Part shown: positions 56,701 to 64,000 of the stretch, piece after piece
Position numbering within the stretch: the stretch's first letter is position 1
How the letters are laid out: each line of letters opens with the position of its first letter
NCBI RefSeq assembly: GCF_004359505.1
Contig: NZ_SCWE01000001.1
Span: forward strand, 124,001 to 188,000
From: Macrococcus hajekii
Lineage (GTDB): Bacteria > Bacillota > Bacilli > Staphylococcales > Staphylococcaceae
DNA: 64,000 bases
Reading direction: 5' to 3'
Translations under genes and position numbers: made by a program
The notes under the pieces: model-generated
Told to the model about the DNA's origin: nothing
Databases searched by the model: none
The model's input: the letters and a program-made list of their open reading frames with translations, nothing else

Positions 56701-56820
56701 ATTGATCTCTATCTCTTTAATTACGTAACGAGAGATTCAGTTAAAAGGGGAAGCGTCAACCGTGAAACGATGTATAGACTGATCGAGCAATATCCGCCTG
56801 AAATGATCCGTCTTATTTAG
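53731..56820 (+). CDS. dnaE: DNA polymerase III subunit alpha, DnaE type
   Basis: A 1029-residue C-family polymerase, used in Gram-positives to extend RNA primers before handing over to PolC. The N-terminal PHP domain is degenerate (LNIHTAYDLLAS instead of HLHVHTEYS). The catalytic core has GPGRGSSGGSLVSYLL and the two aspartates of PDIDIDFEDTRR near residue 331. Helix-hairpin-helix and OB-fold regions follow, with the OB fold at about 850-950. AGGTGATG precedes ATG 53731. The length matches staphylococcal DnaE and is shorter than the E. coli enzyme. Confidence 0.96.
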   Translation: MVVQLNIHTAYDLLASTVRIDDLIAGAVADGQTALAITDTHVMFGVQAFYSKCLEAGIKPIIGMTILLTDGIEQTETVLLAENVDGYHNLMRLSSRIQLKELTAVPEYLLTQYSHGLIIIFKQATERHLELFDNSFGCHLSDIAEERKVYLSDVKYMKPDGLTDLNILQAIDSNQKRVLRTETGPDYFRTSAELDHIDPVYLQASEHIADRCEVEIPRLKHLPKFTTPNGESSDDYLWQLLEEVVQDYGMNYRERAEKEYTIIKKMGFSDYFLIVSDLIKFAKSKGILVGPGRGSSGGSLVSYLLDITMIDPLEHHLLFERFLNPERVTMPDIDIDFEDTRRHEVIDYCVQKYGAFNVSGIVTFGHLMARAVMRDVGRILQFSDADLKLISHLIPRKLGITLDDAYQNDEFRNFISKDDRHQQWFNIAKRLEGLPRHTSTHAAGIIIHDQILTDYVPLIKGDTLNLTQWTMTEVEHLGLLKIDFLGLRNLTIIQRVLNQTRQHFTTKSIDYHDKEVFKALGQADTTGIFQLESAGIRQVLRQLQPQHFEDIVAVLSLYRPGPMEQIPVYIERRHGQSFDYLHPDLEPILQSTYGVIIYQEQIMQIASRFAGFSLGEADNLRRAMSKKKRDVLEAEREHFITGSQQKGYDAKTAEAIYELIMKFADYGFPRAHAVAYAQIAYVMLFLKVHYPTYFYAATMSNVIGSEDKLAEIIAEVKEKQIPFVAPAINSSHWFFKADAEQLILSLGMIKGVGYRTVMEIVEERKKGHFQDIYDFMQRMPKRSVNRSALEAMIVTGVFDEFGQNRATLLASLDRIMDMEKDQADDHFLEALGLNLKKSYEERPEMSAEKLTNYEAEYLGFYLSPHPVEQLFTRHLYLPLFKVKDMIPGSWLLVSLKSVKRIRTKKGQAMAFAEATDGLTSLELVIFPDVYSRIESLLKEDYVVIRGKIDQPGKLIVEEMKLFGTFKSDYMAGVKSIYVLKEPEDELEEGSIDLYLFNYVTRDSVKRGSVNRETMYRLIEQYPPEMIRLI

Positions 56821-56851
56821 ACTTTATAATGCTAAATGATTATGATATATT

Positions 56852-56884
56852 AAACCGTAGTGGTCAGACCACTGCGGTTTTTAT
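56852..56884 (+). terminator. Terminator of dnaE
   Basis: A 13-bp stem AAACCGTAGTGGT/ACCACTGCGGTTT (one G-T pair, 3-base loop) is followed by TTTATT. Confidence 0.9.
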
Positions 56885-56904
56885 TATATTGTAGGAGTAT
56901 ATAA

Positions 56905-57327
56905 ATGGACAGTGTAAAGCAAAAAGGTTTTATTTCTGTTGTTAAAGAGCTGGAGACATATATGATTGAACACGATCTGTCAGCAGGTGATAAATTACCT
57001 TCAGAGCGTGATTTAAGTGAAAAAATGAATTTGAGTCGTTCAAGTATCCGTGAGGCACTGCGAGCGATGGAACTGATCGGCATCATCACAACTAAGCGAG
57101 GGGAAGGGACCTTTCTCTCTAACGTAGATGATCATCAGCTGTTTGAGGTCATCGGGCGTTTTCTGATTCATTCAGAAAAGCAGAAACGTGAAATTACAGA
57201 GTTTAAGGAACTGCTGGAACAGTTTATTGATCAGAATGGTAAGAACAACCGCATTATCTTTAGAGTATATAAGCTGATCACACGTTACGATAAAGTATTC
57301 AGTGGGAAGGGGACAAAAAATGTTTAA
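56905..57327 (+). CDS. Short GntR/FadR-type regulator
   Basis: A 140-residue protein. Residues about 8-75 are a FadR-subfamily winged helix ([40 protein letters not shown]). Only some 65 residues follow, so the FCD ligand-binding domain of about 150 residues is absent. TAGGAG precedes ATG 56905. Its end overlaps the start of accD by eight bases, so it is co-translated with acetyl-CoA carboxylase subunits and may regulate them. Staphylococci and bacilli usually carry a malic-enzyme gene near this position; none is present here. Confidence 0.82.
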   Translation: MDSVKQKGFISVVKELETYMIEHDLSAGDKLPSERDLSEKMNLSRSSIREALRAMELIGIITTKRGEGTFLSNVDDHQLFEVIGRFLIHSEKQKREITEFKELLEQFIDQNGKNNRIIFRVYKLITRYDKVFSGKGTKNV

Positions 57328-58192
57328 GGATATTTTTAAACGAAATAATAACAATAAGAAATATGTGGCGGTACCTAAAATCAAGGCAACAGATGTACCA
57401 GAGGGCATCATGGTGAAATGTCCAAAATGCGGTAAAATTATGTACACAAAAGAACTGAATAAAAATTTGAATGTCTGTATGGAATGTAACTTCCACCTGA
57501 CGATGACAGCACCCGACCGCATCAATCATCTTGCTGATAAAAATAGTTTTGTTGAGTTCGACCGCGACATGATTTCTGAGAATATCCTGGACTTCCCTGA
57601 CTATCTGCCGAAGCTTGAGAAGGACAGACAGAAGACCGAACTGAATGAAGCAGTAGTGACAGGGACTATTCGTATCGACGGCATGCCACTCGGTATCTGT
57701 GTAATGGATTCCAGATTTCGTATGGGATCGATGGGCGCAGTAGTAGGTGAGAAAATCTGTCGTGTCATTGATCATTGTACTGAGGAGAAGCTGCCGTTTG
57801 TCATTTTCACAGCAAGTGGCGGTGCCCGTATGCAGGAAGGGATCATCTCACTGATGCAGATGGCGAAGACAAGTGTCGCAATAAAACGTCACAGTGATGC
57901 AGGACAGCTGTATATCGCCTATTTGACCCATCCGACAACAGGTGGCGTAAGTGCGAGTTTTGCATCGGTCGGGGATATTAATCTGGCAGAGCCCGAAAGT
58001 CTGATTGGTTTTGCGGGCAGAAGAATTATCGAGCAGACCATTAACGAGAAGCTGCCGGATGATTTCCAGACGGCTGAATTCCTGTTAGATCATGGCCAAC
58101 TGGATAAAGTAGTGCACCGAAAAGATATGCGGGCGACACTCAGCAATATATTAATGATGCACGGAGGACAATCAGATGAGACTGGAATTTGA
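57320..58192 (+). CDS. accD: Acetyl-CoA carboxylase carboxyltransferase subunit beta
   Basis: A 290-residue subunit that, with AccA, transfers carboxyl from biotin to acetyl-CoA to make malonyl-CoA. A four-cysteine zinc ribbon (Cys34, Cys37, Cys53, Cys56) is at the N-terminus, and the crotonase core has [20 protein letters not shown] and [17 protein letters not shown]. The frame opens at 57302, but GGGGAC just before ATG 57320 is preferred. It overlaps the upstream regulator by eight bases and the accA start by 17 bases. Confidence 0.96.
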   Translation: MFKDIFKRNNNNKKYVAVPKIKATDVPEGIMVKCPKCGKIMYTKELNKNLNVCMECNFHLTMTAPDRINHLADKNSFVEFDRDMISENILDFPDYLPKLEKDRQKTELNEAVVTGTIRIDGMPLGICVMDSRFRMGSMGAVVGEKICRVIDHCTEEKLPFVIFTASGGARMQEGIISLMQMAKTSVAIKRHSDAGQLYIAYLTHPTTGGVSASFASVGDINLAEPESLIGFAGRRIIEQTINEKLPDDFQTAEFLLDHGQLDKVVHRKDMRATLSNILMMHGGQSDETGI

Positions 58193-59102
58193 GCAACCCC
58201 TGGTGGAAATAGATGAACGTATTAAGGAACTCGAAAAAAAACAGAAGGCTAATGAATTAGCAGTCGTAAAAGAGGAACGTCAGCAATTATACGAACAGAT
58301 TTACAGCAACCTGGAACCGTGGGACCGGGTTCAGATTGCACGTCTTGGACAACGTCCGACAACACTTGATTATATTTACGCCATTTTTGATGATTTTATT
58401 GAGCTGCATGGCGACCGCACTTATGGGGATGATGCGGCTATGGTTGGCGGTCTCGCGATGTTCAATGGCAAGCCGGTCACAGTGATTGGTCATCAGCGCG
58501 GAAAAGATACGAAAGACAATATTCATCGTAATTTTGGTATGGCGCATCCAGAAGGATACCGTAAGGCGCTGAGACTGATGAAGCAGGCGGATAAGTTCAG
58601 ACGACCTGTCATTTGTTTCATCGATACAAAAGGCGCATATCCAGGTAAAGCAGCTGAAGAGCGAGGGCAGAGTGAGTCCATTGCCCGCAATCTAGTAGAG
58701 ATGGCTGGTTTATCTGTACCTGTTATTTCCATTGTTATTGGTGAAGGTGGAAGTGGTGGTGCACTTGGCATCGGTATTTGTAATCATTTGCTGATGCTTG
58801 AGAACTCAACTTATTCCGTGATTTCACCAGAAGGTGCAGCAGCGCTTCTCTGGAAGGATAGTACGCAGGCGAAGCGCGCAGCTGAATCCATGAAAATTAC
58901 GGCACCTGACTTGCTGGAACTCGGTGTAGCAGATGAAGTCATAAAAGAAGTGATGGGCGGTGCACATCAGGATGTACAAAAACAGAGTGAATGGATTGCA
59001 GAAGCAGTTAATCGGTCACTGGAACAGTTGTCAGCCTTAAGTCCGGTAGAAATTGTCAACCAGCGCTATGAGAAGTATCGTCATATTGGTTCCGGACAGT
59101 AG
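58176..59102 (+). CDS. accA: Acetyl-CoA carboxylase carboxyltransferase subunit alpha
   Basis: A 308-residue crotonase-fold partner of AccD. It starts with a coiled coil ([20 protein letters not shown]), then has the core motifs [29 protein letters not shown] and [27 protein letters not shown] precedes ATG 58176, and the start overlaps accD by 17 bases. I see no strong terminator after it, so some read-through toward pfkA is possible. Confidence 0.96.
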   Translation: MRLEFEQPLVEIDERIKELEKKQKANELAVVKEERQQLYEQIYSNLEPWDRVQIARLGQRPTTLDYIYAIFDDFIELHGDRTYGDDAAMVGGLAMFNGKPVTVIGHQRGKDTKDNIHRNFGMAHPEGYRKALRLMKQADKFRRPVICFIDTKGAYPGKAAEERGQSESIARNLVEMAGLSVPVISIVIGEGGSGGALGIGICNHLLMLENSTYSVISPEGAAALLWKDSTQAKRAAESMKITAPDLLELGVADEVIKEVMGGAHQDVQKQSEWIAEAVNRSLEQLSALSPVEIVNQRYEKYRHIGSGQ

Positions 59103-59120
59103 AAATTCTACTTTTTTTAA

Positions 59121-59146
59121 GTGAAACGTTTACATTTGGATATCCA
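59121..59146. promoter_or_regulatory. Weak cre-like and palindromic sequence upstream of pfkA
   Basis: Read on the minus strand, ATGTAAACGTTTCAC (59121-59135) fits the cre consensus except at the last two fixed positions. A perfect 10-bp palindrome TGGATATCCA (59137-59146) follows. Confidence 0.3.
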
Positions 59147-59207
59147 TTTGTAATTGATGGCATCCCACTTTTTTTTATGTTACGTTATAGTTAAATAACG
59201 ATAATGA

Positions 59208-60182
<975 letters not shown>

Positions 60183-60204
60183 TCATACTTGGAGGGCATA
60201 TATA

Positions 60205-61962
60205 ATGAGAAAAACTAAAATTGTTTGTACGATCGGACCTGCTTCAGAATCACCAGAGATACTGGAACAGTTAATGAATGCAGGAATGAATGTGGCACGT
60301 TTAAACTTCTCTCACGGAAGTCATGAAGAGCATGGTGAGCGAATTGCAAGAATCCGTTCAGTCGCAAAAAAATTAAATAAAACAGTTGCCATTCTGCTTG
60401 ATACGAAAGGTCCTGAAATTCGTACGCATAATATGGAAAATGACAAAATTGAATTGATCAAAGGCTCGACAGTTGTCATCAATATGCAGGAAGTCACAGG
60501 CACAGCGAATGAATTTTCAGTGACTTATCCTGAGCTGATCAATGATATACATGTCGGTTCAACGATTCTACTTGATGATGGTCTGATTGAACTGACAGTT
60601 AAAGACTTAAAGCACGATGAAGGCAAAATTGTCTGTGACGTCGTCAACGCCGGTGAACTGAAAAATAAAAAGGGCGTTAACCTGCCGGGCGTTAAAGTAA
60701 ATCTGCCAGGAATCACTGAAAAAGATGCTGAAGATATTAAGTTCGGTATCGAACAAGATGTAGATTTTATTGCTGCATCATTTGTCAGACGAGCGAGTGA
60801 CGTGCTTGAAATTCGTAAAATTCTGGAAGATCGTAAATGCACAACAATCCGCATTATTCCTAAAATTGAAAATGAAGAAGGAATCAATAACATCGATCAG
60901 ATTCTTCAAGTCTCAGATGGATTAATGGTTGCACGTGGAGACATGGGTGTAGAGATTCCGGCAGAACGTGTACCACTTGTTCAGAAAGAACTGATTCGTA
61001 AGTGTAATGTGCTCGGTAAACCGGTTATTACAGCAACACAGATGCTGGACTCTATGCAGCGTAATCCTCGTCCAACGCGTGCTGAGGCAAGTGACGTAGC
61101 GAATGCAATCTATGATGGAACTGACGCTGTAATGTTATCAGGTGAAACAGCAGCAGGTCAATATCCTGTCGAATCAGTCAAAGTGATGGCGAACATCGCT
61201 TATGCAGCTGAAGAAGCACAAGACTATAAACAGCTCCTCAGCAGCCGTACAAAATTGAATGAGACGAACATGGTGAATGCAATTGGTGTATCAGTTGCCC
61301 ACACTGCGCTGAATCTTGATGTGCAGACGATTGTCGCTGCAACGGAGAGTGGACATACTGCTCAGATCATCTCTAAATATCGTCCGCATGCCCATATTAT
61401 TGCTATGACACCTTATGAACAGACAGCGCGTCATATGGCACTTGTCTGGGGCGCAGTACCTGTCGTTAAGGAAGGTAAGAAAACTACAGACCAGTTACTT
61501 GATCAAGCATCTGAAGCGGCTATTGAGGCAGGTAGCGTCAACAACGGTGATCTGATTATTATTACTGCCGGTATTCCGACTGGAGAAGCAGGTACGACAA
61601 ACTTCATGAAGATCCAGCTTGTAGGCGATGAACTTGCATCAGGACAAGGAATCGGACGTACATCAGCTGTAGGACGTGTTATCAAAGTGAAAAATGCACA
61701 GGAACTTGCTGATAAAGACCTTACAGAAGCGGTTATTGTCACTCAGTCAACTGATGCTGATATGGTACCCTACCTTGAACAGGCAGTAGCGATTGCTACT
61801 GAAGAAGGTGGACTGACAAGCCATGCAGCTGTAGTCGGCCTGACACTTGGTAAACCGACTATCGTTGGTATTGATAATATCTATGATAAGTTTGAGCAAG
61901 GGACAGTTGTTACAGTAGACGCACAGCATAATAAAGTATATGCTGGTCATGCGAAAGTATAG
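60205..61962 (+). CDS. pyk: Pyruvate kinase with C-terminal PEP-utiliser domain
   Basis: A 585-residue enzyme making pyruvate and ATP from PEP. The catalytic barrel has [36 protein letters not shown] and [10 protein letters not shown]. After the normal end (about residue 474) there is an extra domain of about 110 residues with [20 protein letters not shown], like the phosphohistidine domain of PEP-using enzymes. This extension is usual in bacilli and staphylococci. TGGAGGGC precedes ATG 60205. Confidence 0.97.
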   Translation: MRKTKIVCTIGPASESPEILEQLMNAGMNVARLNFSHGSHEEHGERIARIRSVAKKLNKTVAILLDTKGPEIRTHNMENDKIELIKGSTVVINMQEVTGTANEFSVTYPELINDIHVGSTILLDDGLIELTVKDLKHDEGKIVCDVVNAGELKNKKGVNLPGVKVNLPGITEKDAEDIKFGIEQDVDFIAASFVRRASDVLEIRKILEDRKCTTIRIIPKIENEEGINNIDQILQVSDGLMVARGDMGVEIPAERVPLVQKELIRKCNVLGKPVITATQMLDSMQRNPRPTRAEASDVANAIYDGTDAVMLSGETAAGQYPVESVKVMANIAYAAEEAQDYKQLLSSRTKLNETNMVNAIGVSVAHTALNLDVQTIVAATESGHTAQIISKYRPHAHIIAMTPYEQTARHMALVWGAVPVVKEGKKTTDQLLDQASEAAIEAGSVNNGDLIIITAGIPTGEAGTTNFMKIQLVGDELASGQGIGRTSAVGRVIKVKNAQELADKDLTEAVIVTQSTDADMVPYLEQAVAIATEEGGLTSHAAVVGLTLGKPTIVGIDNIYDKFEQGTVVTVDAQHNKVYAGHAKV

Positions 61963-61969
61963 AAAATCA

Positions 61970-62001
61970 AAAAAGCTCAGACAAGTTGTCTGAGCTTTTT
62001 G
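61970..62001. terminator. Bidirectional terminator between pyk and the permease
   Basis: A perfect 14-bp stem AAAAAGCTCAGACA/TGTCTGAGCTTTTT with a 3-base loop. Confidence 0.94.
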
Positions 62002-63375
62002 TTATGAAGCTTTTCTTGTGTCAAAGCGATACATCAGGAATAAGAGAAAGAACCAGAGCGGTGTCAGCATGACACCGATTCTCGTATCTTCTGCCATGAA
62101 AAGCAGACAGAATACAAAGATAAAGAATGCAAGAATAACAACTGCTGTGGTCATGCCACCGGGTGCTTTATAAGTTGATGCACGATGCAAGTCAGGACGT
62201 TTTTTCAGATAGACCATATATGAGATGACGATTAATGACCAGACGACTACGAAAAAGACTGTAGCGAGCGTTGTGACAAGTGTAAAGACAGTTGCTGCAT
62301 TAGGAATGAAGTAGTTCAGAAGAACGGCTACCAGTAATAGAGCACTTGAAAAGATAACTGCATTGGCAGGGACTCCTTCTTTATTTGTCTTCTGGAAGAA
62401 ACCTGACCCTCTTGAGTAATGCTTACTTAAACCGTATAACATTCGGCTGTTTGAAAAAATACCACTATTACAAGATGATGAAGCTGAAGTGATAACGACA
62501 AAGTTGATTAAACTAGCTGCAAAAACGATACCGATTAATTTGAAGAGTTCAACAAACGGGCTCAGTTCAGGATTGATCTGATCCCATGGTGTAATACTCA
62601 TAATAACGACGAGTGCACCGATATAGAAGAGCAGAATACGGACAGGTACATTGTTGATGGCACGTGGCAATGTCTTCTCAGGATCTTGTGCCTCACCTGC
62701 TGTTACACCAATTAACTCAATACCGACGAAACTGAAGACAGCCATCTGGAAGCTGAGTAGGAAACCATTGACGCCGTTTGGAAACCAGCCGCCATGACTC
62801 CATAGATGAGAAAGTGATGCGTGACCGAATGGTGTCTCAAATTGAATAATGATCAGGAAGATACCGACAACAATCAGTGCAATAATAGTCACTACTTTAA
62901 TAATAGAAAACCAGAATTCCAGTTCGCCGAATAATTTGGCAGTCAGTAAATTAAGTGCCATTAACGATAGAATAGTGATCAGTGCTGTCAGCCATGTTGG
63001 AAAATCCGGCCACCAGAAGTTAACAAACTGGGCAACAGCCGTCACTTCAGCCATACCTGTTACAATCCAGCAGAACCAGTAGGTCCAGCCGGTGACATAA
63101 CCGGCGAATTCACCAAGATAATCCTTCGTAATATCGGTAAATGAATGATAGTTCGTATTGGATAAGAGTAATTCACCGAGCGTCCGCATGAAAAGAAACA
63201 GCACGATACCGATAATAGCATAGGTAAGTAGAATGGAAGGTCCCGTGAGATGAATAGATTTACCTGACCCCAGGAATAGTCCGGTCCCGATTGCCCCCCC
63301 GATCGCAATCAGCTGAATATGCCGGTTGGTTAATGTTCTTTGAAGATTATTGTCATCAAAGTGTTTGTTTGTCAT
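62002..63375 (-). CDS. Amino-acid permease of the AAT family (CycA/YtnA-like)
   Basis: A 457-residue APC-superfamily transporter with 12 helices. The start RTLTNRHIQLIAIGGAIGTG and LTGPSILLTYAIIG are typical of the AAT group that includes D-serine/D-alanine/glycine carriers. The exact substrate is open; D-alanine, glycine or serine would suit the serine dehydratase and alanine dehydrogenase in this window. AAGGGGAAAATTT precedes ATG 63375. Its promoter (-10 TATGAT at 63427-63432, -35 TTGCTA at 63450-63455) has a cre-like site just downstream. Confidence 0.88.
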   Translation of the reverse strand: MTNKHFDDNNLQRTLTNRHIQLIAIGGAIGTGLFLGSGKSIHLTGPSILLTYAIIGIVLFLFMRTLGELLLSNTNYHSFTDITKDYLGEFAGYVTGWTYWFCWIVTGMAEVTAVAQFVNFWWPDFPTWLTALITILSLMALNLLTAKLFGELEFWFSIIKVVTIIALIVVGIFLIIIQFETPFGHASLSHLWSHGGWFPNGVNGFLLSFQMAVFSFVGIELIGVTAGEAQDPEKTLPRAINNVPVRILLFYIGALVVIMSITPWDQINPELSPFVELFKLIGIVFAASLINFVVITSASSSCNSGIFSNSRMLYGLSKHYSRGSGFFQKTNKEGVPANAVIFSSALLLVAVLLNYFIPNAATVFTLVTTLATVFFVVVWSLIVISYMVYLKKRPDLHRASTYKAPGGMTTAVVILAFFIFVFCLLFMAEDTRIGVMLTPLWFFLLFLMYRFDTRKAS

Positions 63376-63403
63376 AAATTTTCCCCTTGTCTTGTTTAAA
63401 GAA

Positions 63404-63455
63404 TGAAAACGTTTTAAATAAATAAAATCATATAACAGAAAATTCTAAATAGCAA
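63404..63455 (-). promoter_or_regulatory. Permease promoter with cre-like site
   Basis: On the minus strand -35 TTGCTA (63450-63455) and -10 TATGAT (63427-63432) are 17 bases apart. ATGAAAACGTTTTAA (63403-63417) misses one fixed position of the cre consensus. It lies where transcription begins, a typical roadblock position. Confidence 0.55.
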
Positions 63456-63516
63456 TATAATTCAGAAAATATATAATAAGCAAAACTTATCACTTATAAT
63501 AAAGAATAGCTAAGTA

Positions 63517-63554
63517 ATGAAAACGTTCACAATTTTGTACAAAGTCTGTATAAT
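63517..63554 (+). promoter_or_regulatory. citZ promoter overlapped by a perfect cre
   Basis: ATGAAAACGTTCACA (63517-63531) fits all fixed cre positions. It contains the -35 TTCACA (63526-63531); the -10 TATAAT (63549-63554) is 17 bases on. CcpA binding would directly block citrate synthase expression. Confidence 0.75.
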
Positions 63555-63609
63555 AAACGATGTAATGTCATTAAAAAAGTAATTATTAATGAGCAAAGGA
63601 GATAGTATT

Positions 63610-64000
63610 ATGGCAGAAGTAATCAGAGGTTTAGAAGGCGTCCTCGCTACTGAAACGAAAGTAAGCTCAATTGTAGGTCAGCAGTTAACATATGCCGGTT
63701 ATGATATCGATGATTTAACAGAGAACGCTCAATTTGAAGAAGTTATTTTCTTATTATGGAATTTTAGACTTCCGACTGAATCAGAGCTTGCAGACTTAAA
63801 AGAACAGCTCCTTGAGAATATGGTGCTTAATCCTCGAATCTATGAGCACTTTGAAGATTATGCAGCTGACCGTGTTCATCCGATGACAGGTCTGCGTACA
63901 TCGCTCAGTTATTTAGCGCACTTTGATCCACGTGCAGAAGAATTTGATGAAGCGGCACATCATAATAAAGCCGTTCGTATACAGGCAAAAGTGGCGTCGC
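63610..64000 (+). CDS. citZ: Citrate synthase, N-terminal part
   Basis: The first 130 residues of citrate synthase II; the gene runs off the right edge. The start EVIRGLEGVLATETKVSSIV (second residue onward skipped) and TYAGYDIDDLTENAQFEEV are characteristic of the Bacillus/Staphylococcus CitZ type. AAAGGAGATAGTATT precedes ATG 63610. It condenses oxaloacetate and acetyl-CoA. The upstream promoter is covered by a cre. icd usually follows in related genomes, which cannot be checked here. Confidence 0.95.
   Translation, partial: MAEVIRGLEGVLATETKVSSIVGQQLTYAGYDIDDLTENAQFEEVIFLLWNFRLPTESELADLKEQLLENMVLNPRIYEHFEDYAADRVHPMTGLRTSLSYLAHFDPRAEEFDEAAHHNKAVRIQAKVAS

Noticed and set aside
57299-57775. 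158-residue minus-strand ORF opposite accD
   Set aside because: Mirror of a well-supported gene; no ribosome site and unnatural composition.
59121-59135. cre upstream of pfkA as a firm call
   Set aside because: On the plus strand the core is one base short; on the minus strand two fixed positions fail. Kept only as a weak feature.

Overview
The window is a contiguous stretch of chromosomal housekeeping DNA from a low-GC Gram-positive coccus of the family Staphylococcaceae. Macrococcus or a close relative is my best guess. EzrA, the SACOL1771-type OsmC protein, CcpA and the AroA(G) fusion all read as staphylococcal proteins. The gene order (murJ-rsuA, pepV-dat, trmB, ytpPQR-sftA-murC, aroA-ccpA, tyrS, rpsD, ezrA-nifS-thiI, ytxK-ackA, ald, nrnA-dnaE, accDA-pfkA-pyk, citZ) follows the Bacillus 'yt' region as inherited by staphylococci. 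The genus-level guess rests on departures from the staphylococcal layout, such as a large class A PBP beside tyrS and a CadD-type transporter after ackA. I saw no prophage, insertion sequence, CRISPR array, rRNA or tRNA gene, and I do not see a clearly new multi-gene system.

Layout. 1-8 kb: a partial BaiN-like flavoprotein, the lipid II flippase MurJ with pseudouridine synthase RsuA, a small YtxH protein, dipeptidase PepV with D-amino acid transaminase, a YtmP-like kinase and TrmB. 8-13 kb: a cystine-type ABC importer (lipoprotein, permease, ATPase), an orphan EIIC-like permease coupled to a thioredoxin-like protein, then YtpQ and YtpR. 13-24 kb: the DNA translocase SftA, MurC, a DUF948/YtxH envelope-stress pair with a striking repeat protein, AroA(G), CcpA and formate-THF ligase. 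23-36 kb: a class A PBP, T-box-controlled tyrS, a LemA/TPM pair, serine dehydratase, HtrA, a PlsC-like acyltransferase, two small proteins, a glutamate/aspartate-type symporter, OsmC, and rpsD with a long leader. 36-47 kb: free-methionine sulfoxide reductase, EzrA, NifS-ThiI, TauE, SppA-RDD, Tpx, YtxK, AckA, two very small ORFs and CadD. 47-64 kb: UspA, alanine dehydrogenase, PepQ, YtkL-YtoI, YtpI, NrnA-DnaE, a short GntR regulator leading into accDA, pfkA-pyk, an amino-acid permease and the start of citZ.

How it fits together. The most coherent regulatory signal is a set of catabolite-responsive elements (cre) placed at genes for amino-acid uptake, amino-acid breakdown and TCA-cycle entry: ald, citZ, the permease, sdaAB and possibly gltT. 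The window also encodes the cre-binding protein CcpA, which has a candidate cre just upstream of its own start codon. Several other promoters carry inverted repeats over the -35 or -10 element (tcyABC, cadD, tauE, htrA/plsC), which suggests local repressors. The cadD repeat resembles the operator bound by CadC/ArsR metal sensors, yet no such regulator gene is in the window. Many start sites had to be moved inward from the longest reading frame to fit ribosome binding sites, and five or more genes appear to start with TTG.
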